37,790 bases of DNA from a virus: IMG/VR virus record IMGVR_UViG_3300032053_000218, positions 1 through 37,790 of that record; one strand, 5' to 3'. Made by a program: the position numbers and the translations under genes. The notes under the pieces were generated by a model. That model ran no database searches. It worked only from the letters and a program-made list of their open reading frames with translations, and had not been told where the DNA came from. Below, one piece after another: positions 22,441-30,621 of the stretch. The first letter of the stretch is position 1; each line of letters starts with the position of its first letter.

Positions 22441-23031
22441 ATGAACATGATCTGGAATAGATTGAAATATGTTTTAAGTCCCCAATTTGATGTGTATGAT
22501 GTTGTGAAAAAAACCGTAAGAAATAGAGTTGCCGACATAGGCTTTGGAACCGGATTTGGGACGCATCTATTCAGTGTCAACGCAAAAGAGGTTTATGGAT
22601 ATGAAATAGATGAGGCCGCTATCCAGTTTGCCAAGACCGTATTTCCGTTCAAGGCTCTGCATTTTGATTATGGAGATATTTTGAAAGGTATTGATGGTCC
22701 GGCATTTGATTATGTCGTTATGATTGACGTGATTGAGCATCTCAAGAAAGAACGGACGGCACTTGAGAATGTTAAAAAGATGATGATTCCGGGCGGCACA
22801 TTCATCTGTTCTACGCCGAACCGCCTGAGCCGATACCGGAAGGGCGAATGCCACGTTCGGGAGTATGCCCCGAAGGAATTGGAGGGGATATTGAAACGTG
22901 TCTTTGTCTCAGTCAGTCTGAGAAATTATAGGCTTGAACCGCTGGTCAGCCAATATGAAAACCCGATGCTTGCCGTATGTAGAAACACGGACGCGGTAAC
23001 TCAATCTACGAAGGAGAAAGCAAATGGCTGA
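22441..23031 (+). CDS. Class I SAM-dependent methyltransferase, 196 aa
   Basis: A Rossmann-fold methyltransferase of the UbiG/Methyltransf_11-type: motif I VADIGFGTGFGTHLF (about 30-44), acidic end of strand 2 GYEID (53-57), YVVMIDVIEHLKK (91-103) and the post-motif FICSTPN (121-127). It transfers a methyl group from SAM to an unknown acceptor; DVIEHL-type enzymes often act on small molecules or sugars. GGAG lies seven bases before the ATG, directly after the fibre stop. It overlaps the next gene by eight bases. Together with the nearby glycosyltransferase it may modify a glycan on fibre, virion or host. Confidence 0.8.
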   Translation: MNMIWNRLKYVLSPQFDVYDVVKKTVRNRVADIGFGTGFGTHLFSVNAKEVYGYEIDEAAIQFAKTVFPFKALHFDYGDILKGIDGPAFDYVVMIDVIEHLKKERTALENVKKMMIPGGTFICSTPNRLSRYRKGECHVREYAPKELEGILKRVFVSVSLRNYRLEPLVSQYENPMLAVCRNTDAVTQSTKEKANG

Positions 23032-23527
23032 TGCAAGTTTGACTTTTAAGCCTGCTGATATTGCTACGGCGAGTGACGCGGCCTCCAAGGCTATGTCGAA
23101 AATTAATGCCGGGTCTGCCGTATGGGACCTGGACGCCTCTGCCGCCGTGAGTGCGGTTGCGGCTCGGTCTGCGACTTGGGATGGTTTTGCCAGCGATGTC
23201 TCGGATGCCTTGAGTGCGGCTTCCCACGCCCTGACCCACGCGAATACGGCCAGTAGCATAGCGGCGGGACTGCAATCTAACGTGAGCGATGCCCTGAGCG
23301 CGGCTTCTAATGCGGTAAGCAAGGCCGTAAAAGCGAGTAGTGTCGTTGCGGCTCAGTCCGATGCGGTGAGTAACGCTATTTCGCAAGCGACGGCGGCCCT
23401 CAGTAAGGCCACGTCTCTCGCCTCGACCGTCATTCGGACCAACGACACGGGTTCATCTGCCGCTGTTCACTACATCACGCGGACGAGCGCGGGTCTGCTC
23501 AAGTTCATGTATTCTAACGTTCTTTAA
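23024..23527 (+). CDS. Ala/Ser-rich repetitive fibre-like protein, 167 aa
   Basis: Begins MADASLTFKPADIATASDAASKA, a start shared with the gene at 25136. The body is low-complexity Ala/Ser/Asn with recurring VSDALSAASHAL / VSDALSAASNAV units, spaced like heptads, and would form a long helical or coiled-coil rod. The C-terminus (VIRTNDTGSSAAVHYITRTSAGLL) resembles a trimeric fibre tip. It is rich in Ser/Thr and lies between methyltransferase and glycosyltransferase genes, so it is a candidate glycosylation target. Function inferred from composition only. Confidence 0.6.
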   Translation: MADASLTFKPADIATASDAASKAMSKINAGSAVWDLDASAAVSAVAARSATWDGFASDVSDALSAASHALTHANTASSIAAGLQSNVSDALSAASNAVSKAVKASSVVAAQSDAVSNAISQATAALSKATSLASTVIRTNDTGSSAAVHYITRTSAGLLKFMYSNVL

Positions 23528-23546
23528 CCGTCAAGGAGGGTCGGAT

Positions 23547-24590
23547 ATGCAAGTAGTTCATTGGGCATCATGGTGTCCAAGACAATCGGGAATGTACGAG
23601 TCTGTCAAAGATCAAATCAAGTACGAACGGAAAGCGGGGCTTCAATCCGACCTTGCTGAACCAAACGACAAACAAAAAGAGGGGAGGGTCGCCACCGACG
23701 ATGGTTGGCTCTCCCCCATTTCTTGGGAGACGGCCAAGAAAGCTGACATTCATGTTTTACACGCCGCCATTCCCGGCGAAATCAGGAACATGAAGGGGCC
23801 GAAATTCGTCGCCATACTTCATGGGCCGCAGGAACACATGCTCTTAAAGGAATGGGTATCGAACCGGAAGGACGAATCATTCAATCTGCATATCAATATT
23901 CTTTGGAAATACGACGCGACGGTCGTTCTCAACAAGCATGAGTTCGATATCCTGGAACTCTACGATGAATATGGCAGGATTCACTACATCCCAAACTCGA
24001 TTGATCTGGAGCGGTACCAGGGCGAGGAAATGACGTGGAAATATATCAATCATCCGGCCATCATGTCATGTGACGTTCTGAGGATGGAGAAGTTGCCGTC
24101 CCATATTATCTGGGCGATGCCAAGGATTGTTAAGCGGATACCGGAGGCGCGACTGAATCTGTTTAGCCTGTCGCTGGAGCCGATATCGACGTATCGGAAC
24201 ATGTTCTGCCGGAGTAAGGAACGAAAGTTGGAAAACCTCTGCGAGAACATTCAACTTGAGAATAACAACCTGCGTCCATTTATGAAGGGTGCGGACATCG
24301 GGTTTAATAATAACATCAGCGGGATTGCCAGCCGCGTCACGATGGAGATGATGGCGATGGGCGTCCCGGTCATTAGTTATGCAGGCGACTATACGCCGTA
24401 TCACGCAAAGATTTGGGACCTGGATTCTATTGCCGAACAGGTTGAGAAATGCTGGAGGGTCCTAACCAAAGACGGGAGCATTCTCCGGCAACAGACCCTT
24501 CAATATGCCAAAGACAACTTTGACAGGGAGAAGGAAGTCAAGAAGTACGTCGAGTTGTACACGAAACTTCTGGAGAAGAAAGATGGTTAA
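23547..24590 (+). CDS. GT4-like glycosyltransferase (GT-B fold), 347 aa
   Basis: Ribosome binding site AAGGAGGG. GT-B features: KFVAILHGPQEHML (86-99) in the N-terminal domain; the acceptor/donor interface with IHYIPNSIDLERY (145-157), the hallmark of GT4 enzymes; ADIGFNNNISGIASRVTMEMMAMGVPVISYAGDY (249-281 in parts), where E267 is the expected nucleotide-sugar-binding Glu. Such enzymes transfer a sugar from a nucleotide donor with retention. The acceptor is unknown. Downstream, the SAM-dependent enzyme gene overlaps by eight bases, so the two are translated together. Phage GTs can modify virion proteins, DNA or host O-antigen. Confidence 0.8.
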   Translation: MQVVHWASWCPRQSGMYESVKDQIKYERKAGLQSDLAEPNDKQKEGRVATDDGWLSPISWETAKKADIHVLHAAIPGEIRNMKGPKFVAILHGPQEHMLLKEWVSNRKDESFNLHINILWKYDATVVLNKHEFDILELYDEYGRIHYIPNSIDLERYQGEEMTWKYINHPAIMSCDVLRMEKLPSHIIWAMPRIVKRIPEARLNLFSLSLEPISTYRNMFCRSKERKLENLCENIQLENNNLRPFMKGADIGFNNNISGIASRVTMEMMAMGVPVISYAGDYTPYHAKIWDLDSIAEQVEKCWRVLTKDGSILRQQTLQYAKDNFDREKEVKKYVELYTKLLEKKDG

Positions 24591-25143
24591 GGTTACGGAG
24601 GCCGAGGTTCTTTCGCTCGCGGGGCCGAACCAGATATTCGGGGAGTGGAAGGCATACTTACAATTCCTTCAATCCTATTGCACGGAACATAGTCTCTTGA
24701 ACCCGGTCATCGTAGAATTGGGCGCACAACATGGGCGGCAGAAGGCGCACTATGAGCGGTTTCTTGATGCGACCCATATCGGGATAGACATGAGCGACAA
24801 GTGGTCAAAGCCCGACATTCTCGGCAATACGCATGCGCCCGAAACACTAAAGAAACTCAAGGCGTTGCTCGACGGCAGGAAGATAAACATCCTATTCATC
24901 GATGCCACGCACACCTACGTAGACGCCCTCGCGGATTACCTGGTCTATGGTCCGCTCGCGTCGGACATTATCGCGTTCCATGACATCCAACACGAAAAGG
25001 AAATAAAGCAACTTTGGGACGAAATCAGGGCAAGCGAGAAAGACAATCCGAACATGTCATTTGTTGATATCGGGAACTGGGCTAACGGATGGTGTGAGTT
25101 GGGGATTGGAATAATCGTTAAGGGGGAGAGACACAATGGCTGA
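24583..25143 (+). CDS. SAM-dependent enzyme, methyltransferase-24 / cephalosporin-hydroxylase-like, 186 aa
   Basis: ATG 24583 has GGAG seven bases upstream and overlaps the glycosyltransferase stop; a further upstream in-frame start lacks a good site. Motifs: PVIVELGAQHGRQ (41-53, SAM-binding loop), HIGIDMSD (65-72), INILFIDATHTYVDALADY (101-119), YGPLASDIIAFHDI (122-135), the order seen in sugar O-methyltransferases and cephalosporin-hydroxylase-like proteins. The family commonly methylates sugars in surface glycans. The paired glycosyltransferase supports a glycan substrate. The C-terminus has ELGIGIIVKG. Overlaps the next gene by eight bases. Confidence 0.7.
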   Translation: MVKVTEAEVLSLAGPNQIFGEWKAYLQFLQSYCTEHSLLNPVIVELGAQHGRQKAHYERFLDATHIGIDMSDKWSKPDILGNTHAPETLKKLKALLDGRKINILFIDATHTYVDALADYLVYGPLASDIIAFHDIQHEKEIKQLWDEIRASEKDNPNMSFVDIGNWANGWCELGIGIIVKGERHNG

Positions 25144-25660
25144 CACGAGCGCAACATTCAAGCCTGCCGACATAGCAACATCTTCAGATGCGGCCTCGGA
25201 CGCATTGTCCAGGGTGGCCGTCGTTTCCGATGCGGCCAGTAACGCCCTGTCGAAGATCACGGCTCGGTCTGCTACGTGGGACACCAAGACCATCGTCCTC
25301 AAGGTTTATAACGAGGCAAGTGCCATAGCCAGCGGTGACGGCAAGATGTATTTTACCGTCCCTGCCGCGCTTAACGGGATGAATCTTACATCGGTAGGGG
25401 GGCATCTCTATACGGCGGCAACATCGGGGGTCGTCGGCGTGCAAATCTACAACGTAGATTCGGCAATCCACATGCTGTCGCGGGCGATGGAATGGGACGT
25501 GACGGAAAAGGACACGGCAACGGCGGCGGCATCGAGCGTGGCCAAGATCGACGCGGCGGCGGACGGCGTGCTGACGGGAGAGGAACTTCGCGTGGACATC
25601 GACGCGGCGGCAAGTGGCGCGAAGGGACTTGAGGTCAGGCTTTCGTTCAGGACGCCGTAA
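25136..25660 (+). CDS. Fibre-like protein sharing its N-terminus with the 23024 gene, 174 aa
   Basis: MADTSATFKPADIATSSDAASDALSR aligns with the start of the 23024-23527 product at about 20 of 26 positions, then both have a KI.ARSATWD segment. The remainder differs: it has a beta-rich C-terminal body (VLKVYNEASAIASGDGKMYF; LYTAATSGVVGVQIYNV; GEELRVDIDAAASGAKGLEVRL) like a small receptor-binding or fibre-tip domain. Shared heads with different tails suggest both attach to the same structure. Start at ATG 25136, overlapping the previous gene. Confidence 0.6.
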   Translation: MADTSATFKPADIATSSDAASDALSRVAVVSDAASNALSKITARSATWDTKTIVLKVYNEASAIASGDGKMYFTVPAALNGMNLTSVGGHLYTAATSGVVGVQIYNVDSAIHMLSRAMEWDVTEKDTATAAASSVAKIDAAADGVLTGEELRVDIDAAASGAKGLEVRLSFRTP

Positions 25661-25669
25661 GGAGATAAC

Positions 25670-27247
25670 ATGGCAGAAAGGCACTGGATAAACGGTGGCG
25701 TTAATAATCTCTGGGGTACGACAGGCAACTGGTCTCTGACAGAAGGCGGGGCTGGCGGACAGGCTATACCAGTGGTGGCAGATGATGTCTTCTTTGATGC
25801 CGGGAGTCCTGCGTGTACTGTTAACAGCCAAAACAGGGTATGCAAGACCTTCACTGCTGCATCCTATGCGGCAACATTAACATTTACCTATTCCATAAGT
25901 GTATCTGGAAACATAACCGTTGGAACGAGTATGGGGTGGTCCGGGACGGGTCAATTAATTATGCTTGTTGCCGGGACGTGGACATCCAACGGGGCGACGA
26001 TTGGCGCAGACATTAAGATTGGAGACTTCACGGCAGGTACCGTCACGCTGGCAGACGATTTGACAACTTCGGGTGATCTGTCTCTTACCAATGCGACCAG
26101 TACGACGTTCTCCGGAGATTTTCATATTACCGCCGCCACGTGTACGATTACGGGAGGACAAACCGTTACCATTGTTCACGACGTCACCATTACAGGTTTA
26201 ACAACCATTGTTAGTACCGAAGTCCTCGATGGGTTATTTAATTGGAATACGGGCGGTCTTACGGTAGGGGGGGCCTTTACCGGGACAACGCCCATTGTTC
26301 TTACCGGAGGAACGTGGCAAGAAACCTATGTTTGTTCAAAAAACGTGACCCTTGCGGGAGACGTTACCATATCTGGAACCATCCTCTATGCGGCAAGTGG
26401 AACCCCGACACTTACCTATTCATCGGGAACGATTACAACTACGGGCTCCACACTCTCAATCGCTACGGCCTGTACACTCAACACCAACGGAATGAGTTGG
26501 GCGAACATTACCCTAAGTGCCGCATTAACCCTCACGATTAGTTCTCCGTTGACACTTACCGGGAACTTCACCATATCTGCCGCCTCAACCCTCACGATTA
26601 ACGGTTTATTGACGGTGGCAGGAACACTGACTCTTCCCAATGCCGCCGTTACCTTCGCCGGGATATCTGGGTTTACCGTGGGGACACTGACCAATACAGC
26701 AATCACGGCGACACGCATTTATACATTTGAGGAAGCGATCACCTATACCATAACAACCGATTGGACGTGTGTTCATACTGCCGCACAAACGGTGCGGTTC
26801 ACGGTCACTTCAGCCGACGGGGCAACGAAGGCTATTATTACCCTGAACTACGGTGCAACCCAAAAGGTCTTTTTTCTTGATCCAACGAGAATAGACAGTT
26901 CATTGGGACAACCCATATTTAGTTTCACGGGTGCGATAACCGATTCCTATAATTGGTCTAACGACTTGGGCCACGGACGTATCATCCCAGAGGCGGGAGG
27001 CGAATCCGTAACGGTCGCCGGGATAACCAAAGACAACGCCGGGGTCGCACTCGGTTCGTGCGATGTCTATTTGTTCCGCGACAATGGGGGCGATACGGCA
27101 ACATACATAGCCTATGTAGAAAGCGGTGCGGCTGACGGGACATATTCCTTCACGGTGTTTCCCGGCTCGACATACTTTGTCGTGGCTTTCAAGGGCGGGG
27201 CAACGCCCGTTATGGACGTTACGGACAGGACGGTAACAGCGGTCTAA
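25670..27247 (+). CDS. Repetitive beta-structured fibre / adhesin-like protein, 525 aa
   Basis: AAGGAG site; starts MAERHWINGGVNNLWGTTGNW. Residues 40-350 are Thr/Ser/Gly/Ala-rich with short repeating strands (ITVGTSM, LTTSGDLSLTNATS, VTLAGDVTISGTI, LTLTGNFTISAAS, LLTVAGTLTLPNA), typical of a beta-helix or beta-solenoid. Residues about 350-430 form another beta domain (FEEAITYTITTDW). The last 75 residues (VTVAGITKDNAGVALGSCDVYLFRD to VVAFKG) look like a carboxypeptidase-regulatory/Ig-type sandwich common at phage fibre ends. Likely a receptor-binding or surface-exposed virion protein. Confidence 0.6.
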   Translation: MAERHWINGGVNNLWGTTGNWSLTEGGAGGQAIPVVADDVFFDAGSPACTVNSQNRVCKTFTAASYAATLTFTYSISVSGNITVGTSMGWSGTGQLIMLVAGTWTSNGATIGADIKIGDFTAGTVTLADDLTTSGDLSLTNATSTTFSGDFHITAATCTITGGQTVTIVHDVTITGLTTIVSTEVLDGLFNWNTGGLTVGGAFTGTTPIVLTGGTWQETYVCSKNVTLAGDVTISGTILYAASGTPTLTYSSGTITTTGSTLSIATACTLNTNGMSWANITLSAALTLTISSPLTLTGNFTISAASTLTINGLLTVAGTLTLPNAAVTFAGISGFTVGTLTNTAITATRIYTFEEAITYTITTDWTCVHTAAQTVRFTVTSADGATKAIITLNYGATQKVFFLDPTRIDSSLGQPIFSFTGAITDSYNWSNDLGHGRIIPEAGGESVTVAGITKDNAGVALGSCDVYLFRDNGGDTATYIAYVESGAADGTYSFTVFPGSTYFVVAFKGGATPVMDVTDRTVTAV

Positions 27248-27248
27248 T

Positions 27249-28040
27249 ATGGCGATTTCATTGCGGTCTGTCGGGGCAAGTCCGGGAGCCAACTCCTCGA
27301 ACTGCGTTATTACAAAGCCCGCAGGCTTGGCCGTCGGCGACTTCATGCTGGCGCATGTCGTCAATAAGGCCACGAGTGGGACCATCTCAAGATCGGGTTG
27401 GACCATAATCGGGGCACAGTCCAACACGGCGAACTCCCGCTCGGCTCTGTTCTATAAGTTTGCAGACGACGCCGATGTTGCCGCCAGCACTTTTACGTTT
27501 ACCCTCGGCACAGTGGGGCGCAACCGAGGGGAAATGGCGGCGTGGCTTAGCGTCGATACTTCTACGCCCGTCCATGCGGTAGACCAACAGATTAACGCCG
27601 CTGGAACCTCAATAGCCGTTCCTTCAATTACGGTTTCGGACGCACGAAAACTCCTCATCATTGGTAGCAACGCCTCTGGTGGAACAGCAACCGCCTGTTC
27701 TGGAATCAATCAGGTCTGCACCATCACGGATGGTTATGCCGTTGCCTATAGCACATATTGTGCGTTGGCCTGTTTCAGTGGAATAAAGGCAACCTCGGGC
27801 GCGATCGACGCCCACTCGCTGAGCACTTTCACATCTGCCGTTAGTAGTGGTCATGCAGTAGCATTGAACCCGGCGACTTCCAACCCAAAGGGTGGTGCGG
27901 CAGACAAAGATGCATACCTGCGTTCCCTGGCCGATAAGGACGAGACGGGGAACCCGAAAAATCTTAGGCTTAGGTCTGAGGCGGATAAGGTGGCCGCGCC
28001 ACCGACCGCTTACGTGCAACAGGTAATCATGGTGATGTGA
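27249..28040 (+). CDS. Phage fibre/receptor-binding beta-sandwich protein, 263 aa
   Basis: LRSVGASPGANSSNCVITKPAGLAVGDFMLAHV opens a Ser/Ala-rich beta-sandwich; SGWTIIGAQSNTANSRSALFYKFA and MAAWLSVDTSTPVHAVD fit the same fold, which I recognise from many fibre-associated proteins in uncultured phages. The C-terminal tail changes character: YLRSLADKDETGNPKNLRLRSEADK is charged and includes two LRS-x-ADK units. Weak ribosome binding site, so it is probably coupled to the upstream gene. It ends with a TGA that overlaps the next start. Role: host recognition, by inference. Confidence 0.55.
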   Translation: MAISLRSVGASPGANSSNCVITKPAGLAVGDFMLAHVVNKATSGTISRSGWTIIGAQSNTANSRSALFYKFADDADVAASTFTFTLGTVGRNRGEMAAWLSVDTSTPVHAVDQQINAAGTSIAVPSITVSDARKLLIIGSNASGGTATACSGINQVCTITDGYAVAYSTYCALACFSGIKATSGAIDAHSLSTFTSAVSSGHAVALNPATSNPKGGAADKDAYLRSLADKDETGNPKNLRLRSEADKVAAPPTAYVQQVIMVM

Positions 28041-28612
28041 TGTTTCAAGATAATAATTTGGGGCTAAAGCCGGGCGATATCATCGTCATCTGGAGTAGCC
28101 GCTTAATCGCCTTTCTCGTTTACACCGTATTCGGAATCCGTGATCCCGCGACTCATGCCGAAATGGTCTACGACGATCAATATAATATTTCATCCTCTAT
28201 CGGCGGGGTCAAGTTGAGGCCGACTGCTGATATGTTTAAGGCCCGCAAGTGGGTCGTCCTTAGGAATAATAAAATACTCCCGCCCGAAAATGTCCAATGG
28301 ACGGCCAGGGCGTATATCGGATGCGGCTATGATTATTTCCTATACGCGCTTTGGATCATGCGCCTTTCGCTCGTCCTTCAACCCCTGGTGTGGATATTCC
28401 TACAACCTTTCCGCAACTGGCTGAAACGTAAAGAAGCGAAAACATTTGGCTGTTCCGAACTTGTCGTTCAGATACTGAAAGACCTGGGCATTGACACCGG
28501 CATCGACGAGCCGTGCAACGCTCCGCCGGATAACCTCTTGCAGACCGCCAGAAGCTGTATTCATGATTGGGAGATAATTCTAAGTGGGGGGAATTTTAGG
28601 AGGATAAAATGA
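28040..28612 (+). CDS. Permuted papain-like (YiiX/LRAT-type NlpC/P60) hydrolase, 190 aa
   Basis: ATG 28040 is taken (a GTG at 28037 is equivalent). LKPGDIIVIWSSRLIAFLVY (9-28) is the opening strand of permuted NlpC/P60-like enzymes; PATHAEMVYDD places a His at residue 39 as the candidate catalytic base; KTFGCSELVVQIL gives Cys138 as the nucleophile, following the His as in the permuted order. Between them, residues 98-125 are very hydrophobic (YALWIMRLSLVLQPLVWIF), so the protein may be membrane-associated. The reaction could be cleavage of peptidoglycan peptides or acyl/amide chemistry on lipids. It opens a block of four enzyme genes. Confidence 0.65.
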   Translation: MFQDNNLGLKPGDIIVIWSSRLIAFLVYTVFGIRDPATHAEMVYDDQYNISSSIGGVKLRPTADMFKARKWVVLRNNKILPPENVQWTARAYIGCGYDYFLYALWIMRLSLVLQPLVWIFLQPFRNWLKRKEAKTFGCSELVVQILKDLGIDTGIDEPCNAPPDNLLQTARSCIHDWEIILSGGNFRRIK

Positions 28613-29601
28613 ACGATATTATTAAATTAGTCTTTGATCGAGTGAAACTTGACCTGCTCCGCAAGACTGGCGTGGTGGCGGTGGGCATCGGTTATAAAAC
28701 TGTCGGGGGTGTGAAGACTTCTGTGCCCGCCATCGTCTGTTCGGTTATTAAGAAACTTCCGGTCAAGAACATCAAGGCAATGGATCTCATCCCTGTGCAA
28801 ATCGAAAATACGTCCACGGACGTCATCGAGACGGGCATTATCAGGGCACTCGAAGACCGCACGAAACGCTGGCGTCCTGCGCCTGGGGGCGTGAGCATCG
28901 GGCATGAGAAGATCACGGCTGGCACCTTGGGTTGCCTTGTGGAGAAAGGCGGCAAAAAATACATCCTTTCCAACAATCATGTGCTGGCGAACATGAACGA
29001 GGGGGCTATCGGGGATGCGATTCTACAACCCGGGGCGTATGACGGGGGCACATTCCCTTATGACAGGATCGCCACCCTCGCGGAGTTCGTCAAGATCAAC
29101 TTCATCGGGGGGGATGGGTGCGGTATAAGCAAGGCGATAACAAAAGCGCTGAACTTCATCACCAAGTCCATCAAGAGCGGATCGAGGTTTGCCACGTCGA
29201 GGGCAGAACTCCCGGAAAATCGGGTCGATGCGGCCATCGCGGAACCCCTGGACGCGAGCTGGGTCCTGGACGAAATTCTTGAAATCGGCAAACTGCTGGG
29301 TATCGGCGAGGCGACGCTTGGTCTCGGCGTGAAGAAATCCGGGCGCACTTCCGGACTCACTCACGGAACCATCGACGTTATGAACGTGGCGGTCCAGGTC
29401 CAATACGGCGACACGAAAATCGCCTACTTCGTCGACCAGTTACAAGCGGGTGCCATGAGCGAAGGCGGGGATTCCGGGTCGGCTGTCGTCGATAACGAGA
29501 ATCGCCTTATTGGGCTTTTGTTCGCTGGGTCAGATGCGACCACGATCATCAATCCCATCGGTGAGGTGTTCTCAGCACTTAAACTCGATCCGTGGAGATA
29601 G
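28609..29601 (+). CDS. Trypsin-like serine protease, 330 aa
   Basis: A chymotrypsin-fold protease with a complete triad: KKYILSNNHVLAN (H124), NRVDAAIA (D207), SEGGDSGSAVVD (S289). GVVAVGIGYKTVGGVKTSVP (21-40) and AGTLGCLVEKGGK (104-116) fit bacterial Nal1-like proteases that begin with a GVxGVGIGxK segment, and KKSGRTSGLTHGTI (242-255) is the strand typical of that group. No signal peptide: the N-terminus is MNDIIKLVFDRVKLDL. Target unknown: prohead or virion maturation, host protein cleavage or cell-surface proteins. An AGGAGGATAAA site; overlaps the previous stop by four bases. Confidence 0.85.
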   Translation: MNDIIKLVFDRVKLDLLRKTGVVAVGIGYKTVGGVKTSVPAIVCSVIKKLPVKNIKAMDLIPVQIENTSTDVIETGIIRALEDRTKRWRPAPGGVSIGHEKITAGTLGCLVEKGGKKYILSNNHVLANMNEGAIGDAILQPGAYDGGTFPYDRIATLAEFVKINFIGGDGCGISKAITKALNFITKSIKSGSRFATSRAELPENRVDAAIAEPLDASWVLDEILEIGKLLGIGEATLGLGVKKSGRTSGLTHGTIDVMNVAVQVQYGDTKIAYFVDQLQAGAMSEGGDSGSAVVDNENRLIGLLFAGSDATTIINPIGEVFSALKLDPWR

Positions 29602-29647
29602 ACGGCGGAAAGATGCGGTACAAATAATGGGGCAATTGGCCTAAAAA

Positions 29648-30088
29648 TTGGGGCAAGTATCCAAAATGATTATCAGTCCTCATATATCCGAGAATGAGTA
29701 CCGCTGTAAATGTTGTGGTGCCCTTCCTCCGGCGCTTCGGGGAGGGGAAATCCCGACGTGTTATGAATGGTTCTTTGAGGACTTTGAGGATATACGATTG
29801 GAACTGGGAAAACCGATAGTAATTTCAAGCGGTTACCGTTGCCCGGCGCACAATCAGGCCATTGGGGGCGAGTTGATTTCTGCCCATCTCTGGGGACTTG
29901 CCCTAGACCTAGATCGCAATAGTGTTGCCGAAGTGGAAGAATTACGACTCATCGTGGAAATGGTTCATCCAGAATTAAGGATGGAGGTCGTTAAAGACAT
30001 CGGCACCTGGATTCATATTGATTCGATTTACGCCGTATTCCCGCCAGCGTCAGATGCGTGGAAAAAAGGCATTAGAGTATATAAATGA
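29648..30088 (+). CDS. M15A-type peptidase (endolysin-like carboxypeptidase), 146 aa
   Basis: Zinc peptidase features: ISSGYRCPAHNQAIGG (59-74), ISAHLWGLALDLD with H80 and D87, and TWIHIDS with H123, the His-Asp-His metal site of M15A L-Ala-D-Glu/D-Ala peptidases. The N-terminal segment YRCKCCG ... PTC is the Cys cluster common in phage M15 enzymes. The TTG at 29648 gives this length; an ATG at 29666 would remove six residues, and neither has a good ribosome binding site. It probably cuts cell-wall peptides at lysis or during entry. The 46-base gap before it contains a short duplication of TGGGGCAA. Confidence 0.8.
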   Translation: MGQVSKMIISPHISENEYRCKCCGALPPALRGGEIPTCYEWFFEDFEDIRLELGKPIVISSGYRCPAHNQAIGGELISAHLWGLALDLDRNSVAEVEELRLIVEMVHPELRMEVVKDIGTWIHIDSIYAVFPPASDAWKKGIRVYK

Positions 30089-30612
30089 ATTTAGACCTGA
30101 ATTATCTCAAGAATCCGTCGCCGCTTCTGCGTCTATTTGAACCGACGATTGAGAAACTCCAGTTCATAGCGAACAAATTCGCCACGGGATTTCTGTATAT
30201 CCCCGATGAACTTAGGAGTCCGCAGAAGGTATTCGAGTTGATGGCGCACTTATTCCCGTATGCTATTGAACCGGCCCTTCGTCCGTTCCATGTTTATTAC
30301 GAGATTGGAAGATTCGATGGGCTGATCGGGTTTACGAACATCATGCCTGAATATAAATGCGGAGTATTGTTCAAGATATGGAACCCGACTATTTGGGGGG
30401 CTACGTTGGCACGGGGTTTGGCAGAGCTGACCGACCGTTTCATGCAGGAATACCACATTAAAAGGATGGAAGTAGAGACCGTAGATGAACGGATGGTAAA
30501 AATGGGAAAGATTTGCGGTTTTAAACAAGAGGGAACAAAAGCTATGGGTTTTAGGTTTGACGGAAAATTTTATACAGCCTTCATGCTTAGGAAAATAAGG
30601 CGCGAGGACTAG
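30085..30612 (+). CDS. GNAT-family acetyltransferase-like protein, 175 aa
   Basis: The C-terminal part (RMEVETVDERMVKMGKICGFKQEG then FRFDGKFYTAFMLRK) has the final strands of GNAT/RimL-type acetyltransferases, and the middle YYEIGRFDGLIGFTNIMPEYKCG fits the central sheet. The N-terminal part (FLYIPDELRSPQKVFELMAHLFPYA) is extended. Expected reaction: acetyl transfer from acetyl-CoA to an amine; the P-loop (Q/RxxGxG/A) is not clear, so it may be a degenerate fold. Similar proteins occur near podovirus internal protein genes. Overlaps the previous gene by four bases. Confidence 0.6.
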   Translation: MNLDLNYLKNPSPLLRLFEPTIEKLQFIANKFATGFLYIPDELRSPQKVFELMAHLFPYAIEPALRPFHVYYEIGRFDGLIGFTNIMPEYKCGVLFKIWNPTIWGATLARGLAELTDRFMQEYHIKRMEVETVDERMVKMGKICGFKQEGTKAMGFRFDGKFYTAFMLRKIRRED

Positions 30613-30621
30613 GAGGGAAAG

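Noticed and set aside
25184-25831. 215-residue minus-strand frame opposite the fibre genes
   Set aside because: Arg/His/Cys-rich translation typical of antisense frames in G+C-rich fibre genes.
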